Of a stretch of 58,317 bases of DNA, positions 16,416-25,848 are shown piece after piece. The stretch's first letter is position 1. Each line of letters starts with the position of its first letter. The notes under the pieces are model-generated. The model saw only the letters and a program-made list of their open reading frames with translations, made no database searches and was not told the DNA's origin. A program made the position numbers and the translations under genes. This DNA comes from Acidobacteriota bacterium (GTDB taxonomy: Bacteria; Acidobacteriota; Terriglobia; Terriglobales; Acidobacteriaceae), in NCBI GenBank assembly GCA_003225555.1, contig QIAM01000071.1:1-58317 (forward strand), given 5' to 3'.

Positions 16416-17798
16416 CTATGTTGGGATAGGAGAAGGCTTACTGCCGGAAAGAATCCGGAACAGAAGGAGCCAGCGCTTGACGTTGGTGGTCATCAGGAAG
16501 TTTTCTTTCACCTGTTCCCGACCGTTCATTCCAATGCGCCGAGCAAATTCGGGATGCGTTAGCAGATAACGAATCTGAAACGCGCATCCCTCGACCGAGT
16601 GCACCAGCACGCCAGTCAGCTTGTGAATGATCTGGTTGGGAATTCCACCAACGGCGCCGGCGATGGTGGGCTTACCCTTCCACAGTGCCTCGGTAACCGT
16701 AAGGCCGAATCCTTCCCTCAAAGATTTCTGAACGACCAGTGCCGAAGCACGCTGGATCGCATTAATCTCAAGTGCACACCACGGCGGCAGATCCAGGATG
16801 ATGATATCGGGATCGTTGCCCGCTGCCTCTTTAACCTCCTGCAGTACGACGGAGCCTTCGGGATCATCCTTGGCTCCGCCGCCCGCGAGAACTAGCTGGC
16901 AATCTACATATTTCTTGGCCAGCTTGTAGGCCTCAATCACCCCGACCGGGTCCTTCAATCTGTCGAACCGCGAAACCTGCGTCACGATGGGGCGGGAGCG
17001 ATCAATCCCAAATTCATCGCAGACCTTTTGGATAACCGAATCATCGAGCTCTTTGTTTTTCTCCGAGAGAGGGTCAATGCACGGATAAAACAGATACTGC
17101 GGAATGGGGAGTTGCCGGGCGAAAGACTGAGAGGAGAAGATGGCCGCATCATATTTCTCAATGCAGGGGCGAAGGAATTCCCATACGCTGGGATTCGGAT
17201 TCGAGAGGTCGATGTGACATCTCCAAACCCACTTCGCCTTCGAGCGCGCCTTGGCCCGAATCAAAGCAGCCGGCTGGGGATCGTGGATCACGACCACTTC
17301 TTCTTCAAATTGCATGCGCTGGAGATTCTGCTCGTTGTACATCAGGAAGATTTCTTGCGCATTCTTGGTCAATTCATATTCAGTACCGTGCAAGGCGTTG
17401 TGAAAAGCTTTTGTGACTTCAAAGAAGTCGTTGCCGCCGGTAATGACCTCCCAATGAGTGGGGACTTCGAGCTCTGACAGTAACGGGACAAGGCGGTTGA
17501 GCATCTCCGCAACCCCACCGCCGACAGCCGTTGAGTTCACCATTTTGACAGTCTTTCCCTTCACGTCAGCAGCAAGAAAGCGCAAGGCCTCGACTTGCGC
17601 GGCTCCAATGATGGACTCATAGTCGTCGAGGTGCGGCGGCGGGGGTGGAACCGGGGGCGTAAGCACGCTGCTGGGGAGTTCCCGACCGGGACGGACAGGA
17701 GCCGCCGCAGGCCGGGAGGCGGGAGGTTCAACCACCGTTAGGGTCTTCGAAGCCTGGGGCTGGTCCGGTGACGGGGCGCGATTTTGTTCCGATTTCAT
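16416..17798 (-). CDS. treT: Trehalose synthase, TreT-type GT4 glycosyltransferase
   Basis: A 460-residue GT4 enzyme. After a Pro-rich, disordered leader (about residues 1-57, ending PPVPPPPPHLDDYESI) comes the N-terminal Rossmann half (KTVKMVNSTAVGGGVAEMLN, with the acceptor-side GGVAE loop; VVVIHDPQPAALI; RCHIDLSNPNPSVWEFL) and the nucleotide-sugar half (IVTQVSRFDRLKDPVGVIEA, LVLAGGGAKDDPEG, VVQKSLREGFGLTVTEALWK with the E-x7-E motif, PTIAGAVGGIPNQI). TreT joins NDP-glucose and glucose to trehalose in one step, without a phosphate intermediate. It is the last gene of the operon, 12 bases after the DUF5752 gene. Confidence 0.88.
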   Translation of the reverse strand: MKSEQNRAPSPDQPQASKTLTVVEPPASRPAAAPVRPGRELPSSVLTPPVPPPPPHLDDYESIIGAAQVEALRFLAADVKGKTVKMVNSTAVGGGVAEMLNRLVPLLSELEVPTHWEVITGGNDFFEVTKAFHNALHGTEYELTKNAQEIFLMYNEQNLQRMQFEEEVVVIHDPQPAALIRAKARSKAKWVWRCHIDLSNPNPSVWEFLRPCIEKYDAAIFSSQSFARQLPIPQYLFYPCIDPLSEKNKELDDSVIQKVCDEFGIDRSRPIVTQVSRFDRLKDPVGVIEAYKLAKKYVDCQLVLAGGGAKDDPEGSVVLQEVKEAAGNDPDIIILDLPPWCALEINAIQRASALVVQKSLREGFGLTVTEALWKGKPTIAGAVGGIPNQIIHKLTGVLVHSVEGCAFQIRYLLTHPEFARRIGMNGREQVKENFLMTTNVKRWLLLFRILSGSKPSPIPT

Positions 17799-17810
17799 GA
17801 CTTCCCTTGA

Positions 17811-18488
17811 CTAGTTCAGGGCTTGTCCCACGATGCGAGCGATCTGCTGTCGCACACCCTCGAGTGTATTTGTGTAAATGTCGATGCGCTCAATCGCCAA
17901 GGCGGTGTCTCGCAGGCCAACTTCCTGCTCCAGCCAGTTGGAAAAGTCATTCGACATGCGCTTCAGACGCAGCCGAGCCTCGATAAAGTGGTGATGGATG
18001 GAATGAAGGCTGACCTGGCGCAATGCGTCGACAAAGTCGGGCAGGGTGTCAGGCGCGAACGGCGTGGGCAGGACGACGAGATCCGCCGCACAGAAATAGA
18101 AGGGCTCGTGGGCGGCCCGCGCCGTAGAGCGTGGATGCTCCTGCAAAAATTCTTCGACGATCTCCACCATTCGTCCGCGTACGCCTGCAATATCGGTGAA
18201 TTCACGGACGTCAACGCTGGCCAATTGTTCCGCCAGAATAGGCTCGTGGCAGGCCGAAAGACTCCAATGCGCAAAGTCGTTGGAAAAGCCTTGCCGGATA
18301 AAGTGATGTTCCTGGAGAGTTCGAAACGTGTGCTGAAAAATCGAACTGTCGGGGCACTCGCGTAAGGCTTTCAGAAGTTCCTCGAGCGTAGTTGCCTTTT
18401 CGCGCCCAATGCGCAACAGATGCTCGGAGGTCTTGAAATAGAACGTTTTTTCAGGCTTTCGAAGTGGCGGACGTTCTACCGTTGGCAT
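17811..18488 (-). CDS. DUF5752 family protein
   Basis: A 225-residue, mostly helical soluble protein (KTFYFKTSEHLLRIGREKAT, SSIFQHTFRTLQEHHFIRQG, FSNDFAHWSLSACHEPILAE, SLHSIHHHFIEARLRLKRMS, NDFSNWLEQEVGLRDTALAI). I associate it with DUF5752, which repeatedly occurs beside trehalose-metabolism genes but has no assigned activity. His- and Trp-rich conserved stretches (QHTFRTLQEHHFIRQGFSNDFAHW) suggest a binding pocket. It lies between otsB (16 bases upstream) and treT (12 bases downstream), so it is surely cotranscribed and probably assists or regulates sugar or glycan handling. That role is inference. Confidence 0.75.
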   Translation of the reverse strand: MPTVERPPLRKPEKTFYFKTSEHLLRIGREKATTLEELLKALRECPDSSIFQHTFRTLQEHHFIRQGFSNDFAHWSLSACHEPILAEQLASVDVREFTDIAGVRGRMVEIVEEFLQEHPRSTARAAHEPFYFCAADLVVLPTPFAPDTLPDFVDALRQVSLHSIHHHFIEARLRLKRMSNDFSNWLEQEVGLRDTALAIERIDIYTNTLEGVRQQIARIVGQALN

Positions 18489-18504
18489 CAGACCCTCACC
18501 TACA

Positions 18505-19302
18505 TTAGGTAGCCGTCTGAGCCATCGTGGTTGCCCGGCAAGCGTCGCGCCATCGAACCAGGAAGTCGAGCAACTCTTCTGGGGGCTTGAGCCATGCCTG
18601 CGCCGCCGTTTTTCGGCGCTCGCGGCGAACCAGCACCGTCAGTCCGCGGCCCTGCAAGGCATGGAAGGCGGGCTCGTCGCTCATATCGTCTCCTAAGTAG
18701 GCGACTGGAGTTCCGCGTCCCACTTCCTGAAGAATCGTGCGGATGGCATCGCTTTTGTCCCGATCCGGAATGCGCAACTCCACACCACCGTCAAATTCCA
18801 GTACTGTCAGGGACGACCGCTCCGCAATCGGAAACCAACCCAGAAGGATTCTTGAGCGCAATTCGGTGGCGGCATTTTCATCCAGCCCACGCCAATGGAC
18901 CGCCAAGCTCCCGGGCTTGGGCTCTGCCATCTGATGAAGCCCCTGGTACCTAAGCCAGTTTTCTGCGTCGGCCAGAACCTGAAGGGCTTTTGGATCGAAT
19001 TCGGGCATTTCCGAAGTCCCGTCTGGGCGCAACCGCTGGAGACCGTGCGATCCCCATACTTCAGGAGCTGGATGCAGGCCTAGGAGCGGGTTCACCTCTT
19101 CCGCACGCCGACCGGTGACGATGACGAGGCGCGTGCGGCCGCTGTCCATAATCTCCTGGAGAATCGAGCAGACGCCCGGATACGGCACTGCACTCTGACG
19201 ATCAACAGAAAACGGCGCCAACGTGCCGTCATAGTCGATGAGCAAAACCGACTGCCTTCCTATACCGTGGAGAAACTGATCAATCTGATTCCGGTTATTC
19301 AT
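18505..19302 (-). CDS. otsB: OtsB, trehalose-6-phosphate phosphatase
   Basis: A 265-residue HAD-superfamily phosphatase. VLLIDYDGTLAPFSVDRQSA holds the nucleophile Asp and acid/base Asp (DYDGT), RLVIVTGRRAEEVNPLLG the second motif (Thr), PEVWGSHGLQRLRP the cap substrate loop, and VAYLGDDMSDEPAFHALQGR the metal-binding Asp pair. It removes phosphate from trehalose-6-phosphate made by the upstream OtsA. ATG 19302 is the conventional start; a TTG at 19326 overlapping the otsA stop (TTGA) would add eight residues and would fit translational coupling. Confidence 0.92.
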   Translation of the reverse strand: MNNRNQIDQFLHGIGRQSVLLIDYDGTLAPFSVDRQSAVPYPGVCSILQEIMDSGRTRLVIVTGRRAEEVNPLLGLHPAPEVWGSHGLQRLRPDGTSEMPEFDPKALQVLADAENWLRYQGLHQMAEPKPGSLAVHWRGLDENAATELRSRILLGWFPIAERSSLTVLEFDGGVELRIPDRDKSDAIRTILQEVGRGTPVAYLGDDMSDEPAFHALQGRGLTVLVRRERRKTAAQAWLKPPEELLDFLVRWRDACRATTMAQTAT

Positions 19303-19322
19303 AATTCGCAAAAATGCTTTCT

Positions 19323-21617
19323 TCAACGCACTCCGACGGAGGCGCCACGACGGGATGCTTCGTTACCAAGCTCGCGGGTGTCCAAGCGTAATTCACAGAG
19401 TTCAGCCACCAGGCTCCCCGCCCAGAAATAAACATTGTGCTCACGAAGACTCCTGCGCATGCGTTGCATACGTGCTTGTTTCTCTTCGGGCTCCATCTCC
19501 AGCGCTGCCCGGATCGCCTCGGCGGTCTGGTCAATGTCGTAGGGATTCACCTGCAGGGCGTCGCGCAATTCGCGCGCGGCTCCGGTAAAAATGCTCAGCA
19601 CCAGCACTCCTCGTTCATCATGGCGTGCAGCAATGAACTCCTTGGCCACCAGATTCATGCCATCGTGGAGAGATGTCACCAGGCACAGGTCGGCAGCCCT
19701 GTAATAGGGTTGAATTTCCTTATGACTGTGTTGCCGGTTCAACAGGACGATCGGCTTCCAATCGTCCTTCTGGTAGCGCCAGTTGATCCGCTCAGCTTCT
19801 GCTTCGACCTCAGCTTGAAGATCGTGATACCGCTTAATGTGTGTCCGGCTGGGAGCGCCAATCTGCACAAAACTGAATTGTCCCTGGTATTTCGGATACT
19901 TTTCCAGGAATCGCTCGATGGCCAGAAAGCGCTCTAGAATCCCCTTGGTGTAGTCGAGGCGGTCCACGCCCACTCCCAGGAATGCCGCCTCGACGCCCAG
20001 AGTCTTAAGCAAGCCTGACCGTTCCACGAAGGCAGGCTGGTCGGCAGGCTCAGAAGGAAGCTCCGTAAAGTCCACGCTGATGGGGAACGGACGTACCGAC
20101 GTGACATGATCGTGGCGCTGTATGGAGAAGTGTTCCCAGTCGATTCGTGATTCGACGATCCGGTCCGCGGTTTGGAGGAAATTGTTGCAATGCGATTGCA
20201 CGTGGAAACCGATCAAGTCCGCGCCAAGCAGGCCATCGACCAACTCACGCTGCCAGGGACAAATGCTGAATGCCTCCGGATTCGGCCACGGAATATGCCA
20301 GAAGATGGCGACGCGAGCGTCGGGCCTCTTCTGTTTGATCATTCGCGGAACCAGCGCGAAGTGATAGTCCTGTACCAGGACTACCGGCCTCTCTGTGCCT
20401 TCCATTTCCTCCAACAGAGCATCCGCAAATTTCCGGTTTACGGCCTGGTAGTGACTCCAGTCATCGGCACGAAAAATGGGGCGCGTGTGAGCGATGTGGC
20501 AGAGCGGCCAGAGGCCTTCGTTGGCAAAGCCGTAGTAATACCCCTGCTCCTCTTCCTTGGTGAGCCAGACTCGCCGAAGGGTATAGCGCGGGTCTTCCGG
20601 CGGCACTCGCAGCCTGTCGTGCTGATCGACCGTTTCCAGGTCCGCATCACCGTTCCCGTGCGCGACCCAGGTACCGTCACAGGCGCAGAGTACCGGCTCA
20701 AGAGCTGTTACGAGACCGCTGGGAGGAACAGTGACTTCCCACGATCTGCCTTTTCGTATGTGCCGATAGGGCTCGCGGTTGGAGACAACGAAAAGTCTTC
20801 CGTCTTGCAGCCGGGCTCGAACGTGAACGGCAAGTCGATCGGCGGTCCACTGGGACTGCCCTTCTTCGCGAAGGCGGGCTTCGGTCTCCGCAGCCGAGCG
20901 GGCCGTGGTCAGGCTCTCCGCAAAAGTCGCCACTTCCCGGGCGAGGGGACGAAACAGATCCAGATCTGGCACCTTAATACGGGTTGAGGCAGCGCGTCCC
21001 GTGCGCAGAGCTCGCATCCAGTGGGCTGTGCGCGCGATGGGGCCTTCGATGCTCCAGCGCACGATCAACAAAGTGATAAGAGCGATGAGAACGACGTGTG
21101 CCAGAGCGCTCAGGAAAGTTTCGCGCCAAATTCGCAGACTTTGGGCACGGATATAGCTAACATCGTGAACAATGGCGAGTACTCCCAGAACCTTGCCCTG
21201 CCCATGCAGGGGCACGGCTACAATGTGAACGGAAGTGGTTCCAAGCTTTTGGAAAGCGTCGGCATCTCGATCGTCTCTCACCGCCTGGGAAGCAACGGCT
21301 GGAGGCGTGTTCATGAGCGGGGCCAGCGCCGCCGTCACCTCAATAACGTTCCCTTCAGGGCTATACACGGCGAGGCCGGCTAGATTTTCGCGGTTGGCGT
21401 AGCGCTGCACCGTCCGATGCAGGGTCTGGAGAGCGTTTTTTTCGAGATCCCGTTCGACGTTTCTGGCGAGGCTGTCCCCCAGCATCGCATCGCTTCGTTG
21501 TACATCGCGACGGAGGCCGCGCTTTTGTACCAGCACCTCGTAGTAGGAGGAGCAAAGGGAAACCAGCGTGACGCCGATAATCAGGGAGATAATGAGCCGG
21601 GCGCTCAACAGTCGCAT
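19323..21617 (-). CDS. otsA: Membrane sensor-HAMP-OtsA fusion (trehalose-6-phosphate synthase)
   Basis: A 764-residue protein, against about 470 for ordinary OtsA. Residues 7-26 ([20 protein letters not shown]) are a membrane segment, about 27-165 an extracytoplasmic Cache/PAS-like domain ([40 protein letters not shown]), about 168-187 a second membrane segment, and about 188-245 a HAMP-like linker and coiled helix (LARNVE…; [20 protein letters not shown]). The GT20 domain runs from about 274 ([16 protein letters not shown]) to 740, with [38 protein letters not shown] and [17 protein letters not shown] all intact. So a catalytic T6P synthase is tethered behind a sensor domain, as in chemoreceptors and histidine kinases. 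GAGGA eight bases before ATG 21617 supports the start. Confidence 0.9.
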   Translation of the reverse strand: MRLLSARLIISLIIGVTLVSLCSSYYEVLVQKRGLRRDVQRSDAMLGDSLARNVERDLEKNALQTLHRTVQRYANRENLAGLAVYSPEGNVIEVTAALAPLMNTPPAVASQAVRDDRDADAFQKLGTTSVHIVAVPLHGQGKVLGVLAIVHDVSYIRAQSLRIWRETFLSALAHVVLIALITLLIVRWSIEGPIARTAHWMRALRTGRAASTRIKVPDLDLFRPLAREVATFAESLTTARSAAETEARLREEGQSQWTADRLAVHVRARLQDGRLFVVSNREPYRHIRKGRSWEVTVPPSGLVTALEPVLCACDGTWVAHGNGDADLETVDQHDRLRVPPEDPRYTLRRVWLTKEEEQGYYYGFANEGLWPLCHIAHTRPIFRADDWSHYQAVNRKFADALLEEMEGTERPVVLVQDYHFALVPRMIKQKRPDARVAIFWHIPWPNPEAFSICPWQRELVDGLLGADLIGFHVQSHCNNFLQTADRIVESRIDWEHFSIQRHDHVTSVRPFPISVDFTELPSEPADQPAFVERSGLLKTLGVEAAFLGVGVDRLDYTKGILERFLAIERFLEKYPKYQGQFSFVQIGAPSRTHIKRYHDLQAEVEAEAERINWRYQKDDWKPIVLLNRQHSHKEIQPYYRAADLCLVTSLHDGMNLVAKEFIAARHDERGVLVLSIFTGAARELRDALQVNPYDIDQTAEAIRAALEMEPEEKQARMQRMRRSLREHNVYFWAGSLVAELCELRLDTRELGNEASRRGASVGVR

Positions 21618-22042
21618 GCGAAGATCCTCGAATCAACTCAGCGGAGCGGCCGCCTGCGGACTTGTAACGTTCCGCGCCTCAGGCGACGGGTTGACTGCAG
21701 CACTGACTGCCGCCCCCAACCGCAAACATCGCCGGAGGCGTTCAAAGTGGCTTGCTCATCCCGCACGGAAATAGAAATTCCCCGCAAGTGTCCGATTTAT
21801 CGAACCTGCTTGGATGCCGCCCCGCCGATATTGGCTGCCGTGGACCCGACGAAGCGGCTTAGCTACCGGATACTGGGAATCAGGTTTGTGCGCTTAATCA
21901 AGCAAAGAACCTGCCAAAGCGTAATTTATTGAGCCGGCGTGACTTATTGGTTTTAGAGGAGAAGTCTGCTGTGTAATTCTTGCCCCTCCCGGAGCACAAG
22001 TGGCGGCAGGTAGCGAGGAAATGAGTGACCAACGAGCACGGG
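21618..22042. other. Intergenic region upstream of the trehalose operon
   Basis: These 425 bases separate the end of nupC from the start of otsA, both on the minus strand. They must hold the trehalose operon promoter. I found no convincing -35/-10 pair, no open frame with support, and no clear terminator for nupC. A GC-rich self-complementary patch (CGGAGCGGCCGCCTGCGGAC) lies about 25 bases before otsA. Confidence 0.4.
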
Positions 22043-23287
22043 TCACACCAACATGCCGGCGATCGAGGCGGACATCAGGTTGGCCATCGTTCCCGCGAGC
22101 ATGGCTCGGATGCCCAAGCGCGCCAACTCGCCCCTCTTGTTCGGCGCAAGGGCGCCGATGCCACCAATCTGGATTCCGATCGAACTCAGGTTTGCGAAAC
22201 CGCAGAGCGCGAATGTCGCGATGGTAAAGGAGCGAGGATCGAGCGTCGCCCGCTGCGGACCCAGCATGGAAAATGCCACCAACTCGTTCAGCACCATGCG
22301 GGTTCCCAGAAGACTCCCAATGATTGGGCAGTCCCGCCAGGGGATACCAATTACCCAGGCAACCGGCGCAAAGATCGCTCCGAAGATGCTTTCCAGGCTT
22401 TGCGGGAACCAGGATATTCCGTGTCCCCCCAGCCAGTTGTGTACGCCGCCCAGAATGCCATTTGCCAGCGCAATAAGGGCCAGGAAGGAAATCAGCATGG
22501 CGGCAATATTTAGCGCCAGGTGGAGCCCGTCAGTAGTCCCGCGGGCGATTGCGCCGAGGAGGTTCTCTTCCTTTTCGGTCTTCTCTTCGTCTTCGCTCAT
22601 TACTACGCGCCCGGCGGTTTTTGGCTGCTCGGTTTCGGGGACCAGCATTTTCGCCATCAGCAGCGTACCTGGCGCCGTCATGATCACAGCACTCAGTAGA
22701 TGTTTCGGCTCGATGCCGAACGCAATGTAGGCAGCCATGATTCCGCCGGAAACGTGAGCCATGCCGCTGGTCATCACCGTCATGAGTTCGGAACGCGTGA
22801 GATCGGGCAGGAACGGACGGATGGTCAATGGAGCCTCGGTCTGCCCCATGAAAATGCTGGCCGCCACGTTCAGTGATTCCGCGCCGCTGGCTCCCATCAC
22901 GCGCGTCATCATCCAGGCGGCAATTTTTATGATGAACTGCATGATGCCATAGTGGTAAAGGACGGCAAAAAATGCGGCGATGAAGATGATGGTCGGTAAG
23001 ACCTGAAAGGCGAAATAGAACCCGAGATGAGAACCTTGCTTACCCAGGTCGCCGAAAACGAACTGCGAGCCGGCGAAGGCGTAGCTGAGAAGGTGGTTGA
23101 CCACGTCGCCGGCCTTCTGGAAGGCGCGCCGGCCTGCGTCGAGCTTTAAGACGAATACGGCAAAAGCGAACTGAAGACCTAATCCCCAAGCTACGGTCTT
23201 AAGGCGAATGGCTCGCCGATTTGTTGAAAAGGCATAGGCCAGCCCCAGCATCACAAGAAGACCAAGGATTCCAGTAAAGCGTCCCAT
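22043..23287 (-). CDS. nupC: Concentrative nucleoside transporter, NupC/CNT family
   Basis: A 414-residue inner-membrane transporter with about ten hydrophobic segments. Diagnostic motifs: QVLPTIIFIAAFFAVLYHYG, SGAESLNVAASIFMGQTEAP (the conserved GQTEAPL nucleoside-binding loop), MTVMTSGMAHVSGGIMAAYI, and TRMVLNELVAFSMLG with FALCGFANLSSIGIQIGGIG in the second half. CNT carriers import nucleosides with Na+ or H+. A charged loop (SEDEEKTEKEENLL) lies between the halves. It is the last gene of a salvage operon with cdd and deoA and starts immediately after the deoA stop. Confidence 0.93.
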   Translation of the reverse strand: MGRFTGILGLLVMLGLAYAFSTNRRAIRLKTVAWGLGLQFAFAVFVLKLDAGRRAFQKAGDVVNHLLSYAFAGSQFVFGDLGKQGSHLGFYFAFQVLPTIIFIAAFFAVLYHYGIMQFIIKIAAWMMTRVMGASGAESLNVAASIFMGQTEAPLTIRPFLPDLTRSELMTVMTSGMAHVSGGIMAAYIAFGIEPKHLLSAVIMTAPGTLLMAKMLVPETEQPKTAGRVVMSEDEEKTEKEENLLGAIARGTTDGLHLALNIAAMLISFLALIALANGILGGVHNWLGGHGISWFPQSLESIFGAIFAPVAWVIGIPWRDCPIIGSLLGTRMVLNELVAFSMLGPQRATLDPRSFTIATFALCGFANLSSIGIQIGGIGALAPNKRGELARLGIRAMLAGTMANLMSASIAGMLV

Positions 23288-24643
23288 CTAGTTCCCCTCT
23301 TCGGACTTTCGAATGACGCGGTGGATCAATGGCCTTTGATCTGAGGGCGGCGAGTCTGCTAATTGGTAACTCTTTTCAAGAAGTTGCTTTGCCTGGCGTG
23401 CTCGGGCCTCAGCATTGTAGTGGATCGTCGCCAAGGGCTCGCCCGGGGAAACGTAGTCCCCAACTTTCTTATGAAGGACGATCCCCACGGCAGGATCGAC
23501 GGAATCTTCTTTGCGCTCGCGGCCGCCTCCCAGGATGACGCATGCCGTGCCGACGCTCTCACATTGCCAACTCACAACGTAGCCACTCACGGCGCTTGTG
23601 ATGACGATTGTGTGCTGCGCCTTGGGCAGGCGTTCTTTACCGTCGATCGCGCGGGGATCCCCACCTTGCAACTCGACCATCGAGCGAAACTTTTCCAGCG
23701 CCTTGCCTGAAGCAATCAGCGCTTGACTCTTCTGCTTGCCTTCGGCGACGGTGGTGCTAGCTCCGCCGAGGTGCAGCATCCATCCCCCGAGTTCGAAGCA
23801 GAGGTTTCGCAGATCCTCGGGTCCCGCGCCGCGCAGAACTCTTACGACTTCGACCACCTCAAGCGCGTTACCGATCATGTTGCCGAGCGGCTGATCCATG
23901 TCGGTGATGAGAGCAACCATCTGCTTGCCCATGCGTTCGCCGGTTTCGACCATGAGTTCCGCCAGAAACGCAGCGTCCTTCTCGCTCTTCATGAACGCGC
24001 CAGAGCCGGTCTTGACGTCGAGCACTAACGCATCAATACCTTCCGCCAGCTTCTTGCTCATGATGGAAGCGCAGATGAGGTAGGGACTCTCCACGGTGCC
24101 GGTCACGTCGCGCAATGCATAGAGCTTGCGATCAGCCGGAGCGATCTCAGCGGTCTGCCCGATCATGGCGCATCCACAAGTCTCGAGCACACGGCGAAAC
24201 TGCGCGACGGGCAGATTCACATTGAACCCGGGGATGGACTCGAGCTTGTCGAGGGTTCCTCCCGTATGGCCAAGCCCGCGGCCACTGATCATCGGAACCG
24301 CGACTCCCGCCGCGGCCACCAGCGGCGCGAGTATAAGAGATGTCTTGTCACCGACTCCCCCCGTCGAGTGCTTGTCGACCTTGGTCGCTGACAAGAATGA
24401 CAGATCCAGGACTTCGCCTGAATGCAGCATGGCATCGGTGAGCCAGGCTGTTTCTGCACGCGACATCCCGCGCAACAGCACTGCCATCAGCCACGCGGAA
24501 ACTTGGTAGTCGGGAATGTCGCCGCGGGTGTAGCTGTCGACCAGGTACTCGATTTCCGGCTTGCACAATTCGCCACCGTCGCGCTTTTTACGAATAACGT
24601 CAATGGCGCGGAATGTCTGGGAAGAACTGACGGTCGGGCTCAC
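23288..24643 (-). CDS. deoA: Pyrimidine-nucleoside (thymidine) phosphorylase
   Basis: A 451-residue phosphorylase. FRAIDVIRKKRDGGELCKPE opens the helical domain; KVDKHSTGGVGDKTSLILAP is the phosphate-binding signature; SGRGLGHTGGTLDKLESIPG, DVTGTVESPYLICASIMSKK and LVLDVKTGSGAFMKSEKDAA line the active site; the C-terminal domain ends EARARQAKQLLEKSY. It cleaves thymidine, uridine or deoxyuridine to base and (deoxy)ribose-1-phosphate. GTG 24643 overlaps the cdd stop by four bases (GTGA), which is favoured over a longer frame whose extra N-terminus would lie inside cdd. Confidence 0.93.
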   Translation of the reverse strand: MSPTVSSSQTFRAIDVIRKKRDGGELCKPEIEYLVDSYTRGDIPDYQVSAWLMAVLLRGMSRAETAWLTDAMLHSGEVLDLSFLSATKVDKHSTGGVGDKTSLILAPLVAAAGVAVPMISGRGLGHTGGTLDKLESIPGFNVNLPVAQFRRVLETCGCAMIGQTAEIAPADRKLYALRDVTGTVESPYLICASIMSKKLAEGIDALVLDVKTGSGAFMKSEKDAAFLAELMVETGERMGKQMVALITDMDQPLGNMIGNALEVVEVVRVLRGAGPEDLRNLCFELGGWMLHLGGASTTVAEGKQKSQALIASGKALEKFRSMVELQGGDPRAIDGKERLPKAQHTIVITSAVSGYVVSWQCESVGTACVILGGGRERKEDSVDPAVGIVLHKKVGDYVSPGEPLATIHYNAEARARQAKQLLEKSYQLADSPPSDQRPLIHRVIRKSEEGN

Positions 24644-25110
24644 TTGAGACGGAATCCTTCCGGGAGAAGCTCGGCGATGTGACTCTGTTTGGGTCCGTGC
24701 GCGCCTTCGTAGAAAACTGTCGCATCGGGGCCAAACTCGTAGATCACCTGGCGACACGCGCCACACGGGGAGCACGGGACACCATGGTCATTCGTTACCG
24801 CAACCGCCCGAATTTCCATCTTCGGTCCAAGTTCCGCCACTGCGGAGAAGATCGCCGTCCGCTCGGCGCAATTGGTCATTCCGTACGAAGCATTCTCCAC
24901 ATTGCAGCCCGCGAAGATCTTTCCGCGGTCGGTCAGAATCGCCGCTCCGACCCGGAAATTGGAGTACGGCGCATGTGCGTTCTTCATCGCCTTGCGCGCC
25001 GAGCGCAGCAGTCGCTCACGCGCATTGGCCGGGATGGTATTCGTGCGCACAGCGGAATCATGTTCCTCGGGATCGAAACGTCGCGCAATTGTAAACGGGA
25101 ACCTATGCAT
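24640..25110 (-). CDS. cdd: Cytidine deaminase
   Basis: A homotetrameric-type zinc deaminase. APYSNFRVGAAILTDRGKIF, AGCNVENASYGMTNCAERTA (the CAE catalytic Glu and zinc Cys are NCAERTA) and VPCSPCGACRQVIYEFG (the two other zinc Cys) are complete. ATG 25110 gives 156 residues; GTG 25050 would give 136, close to the usual family length, with GAGGA 12 bases upstream. The frame is open further up to 25224, but that part is the reading frame of an interspersed repeat (25151-25246), so starts there are rejected. It deaminates cytidine/deoxycytidine for the downstream phosphorylase. Confidence 0.88.
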   Translation of the reverse strand: MHRFPFTIARRFDPEEHDSAVRTNTIPANARERLLRSARKAMKNAHAPYSNFRVGAAILTDRGKIFAGCNVENASYGMTNCAERTAIFSAVAELGPKMEIRAVAVTNDHGVPCSPCGACRQVIYEFGPDATVFYEGAHGPKQSHIAELLPEGFRLK

Positions 25111-25150
25111 AGCCGAATTTTTCTGGGGCGCAGAATGCGCCTTGACGATT

Positions 25151-25246
25151 TGCTGAAAAACTCGATCTACGATTGTGTTTTGAAAGGGCGCGACTTCTAG
25201 CCGCGCCGCAAGTGCCTTAATCAATTCCGGCTTTAGCCGCTGAGGT
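25151..25246 (-). repeat. Interspersed palindromic element, copy 1
   Basis: Read on the minus strand it begins ACCTCAGCGGCTAAAGCCG, contains the hairpin GGCGCGGC…GTCGCGCC, continues CGCGCCCTTTCAAAAC and ends GATCGAGTTTTTCAGCA. The copy at 43187-43290 (plus strand) has the same blocks in the same order. A further fragment with GGAGTTTTTCAGCA occurs at about 25265 in the opposite orientation. The blocks are short palindromes, as in REP/BIME-type elements. Confidence 0.75.
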
Positions 25247-25848
25247 GATATCGCCGGAGCAAGCGGAGTTTTTCAGCAAACCGTTGAGCCCAGCTGTCAT
25301 TGGCCAAGGCATCATGAGAGAGGCGTCATTCCGAAGCCCCGCGCTTTCAGCGGCGGGCGAGGGATCTCCTCTGCAGACAAAAGCACGCACCGCCTCGATC
25401 AATGTCCCCAACAATCCACAAGCACCCGACATTCGATGTGACGGATGACCTTGCCTTCAATCCCCGCTTTGTTCCATCATGGCTCCGCCGCGCGGTTTGT
25501 ACACAGGAAACACTGAAACCCGCAAACCCTTGCGGCTCAATATTTTCGCCGTAAGTTGATGTGGCCCTAGGATCAGTTTACATTTTTCCCGCCGAGTTGA
25601 AGATTCCAGGAGATCGGGGGGAGGGGGTAGGGTAATGAGCGAGCAAACTCTTCTTCCCCCAAAAGGCAAACGCCCGCAGGCCACTGTCGCTACAAGAAAA
25701 AAATTCCCGAAGAAATCCACAGCCAGGGAAGGAATTGCTTTTGCCACGTCACGGGACTAGCATGCTTGCGTCACTTTTGTCCGTTCGGCATTCTTGGCTT
25801 GCCTCGAGCAGGTCTCCGATTAACTTCTGATTTCCCGAAGGAGGACGT
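25247..25848. other. Intergenic region with repeat fragments, no gene supported
   Basis: These ~600 bases hold a second partial copy of the interspersed element (GGAGTTTTTCAGCA near 25265; a GC palindrome CCCCGCGCTTTCAGCGGCGGG-like near 25337) and a minus-strand frame at 25457-25747 with no recognisable domain or ribosome site. The promoter of the aldehyde dehydrogenase gene should lie near the right end, where GAAGGAGGACGT precedes its ATG. Confidence 0.45.

Noticed and set aside
25110..25224. N-terminal extension of cytidine deaminase
   Set aside because: It is the reading frame of the interspersed repeat and does not belong to the enzyme.
25457..25747. Minus frame of 96 codons before the aldehyde dehydrogenase
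   Set aside because: No domain, no ribosome site; low-complexity and poly-Pro content suggest non-coding DNA.
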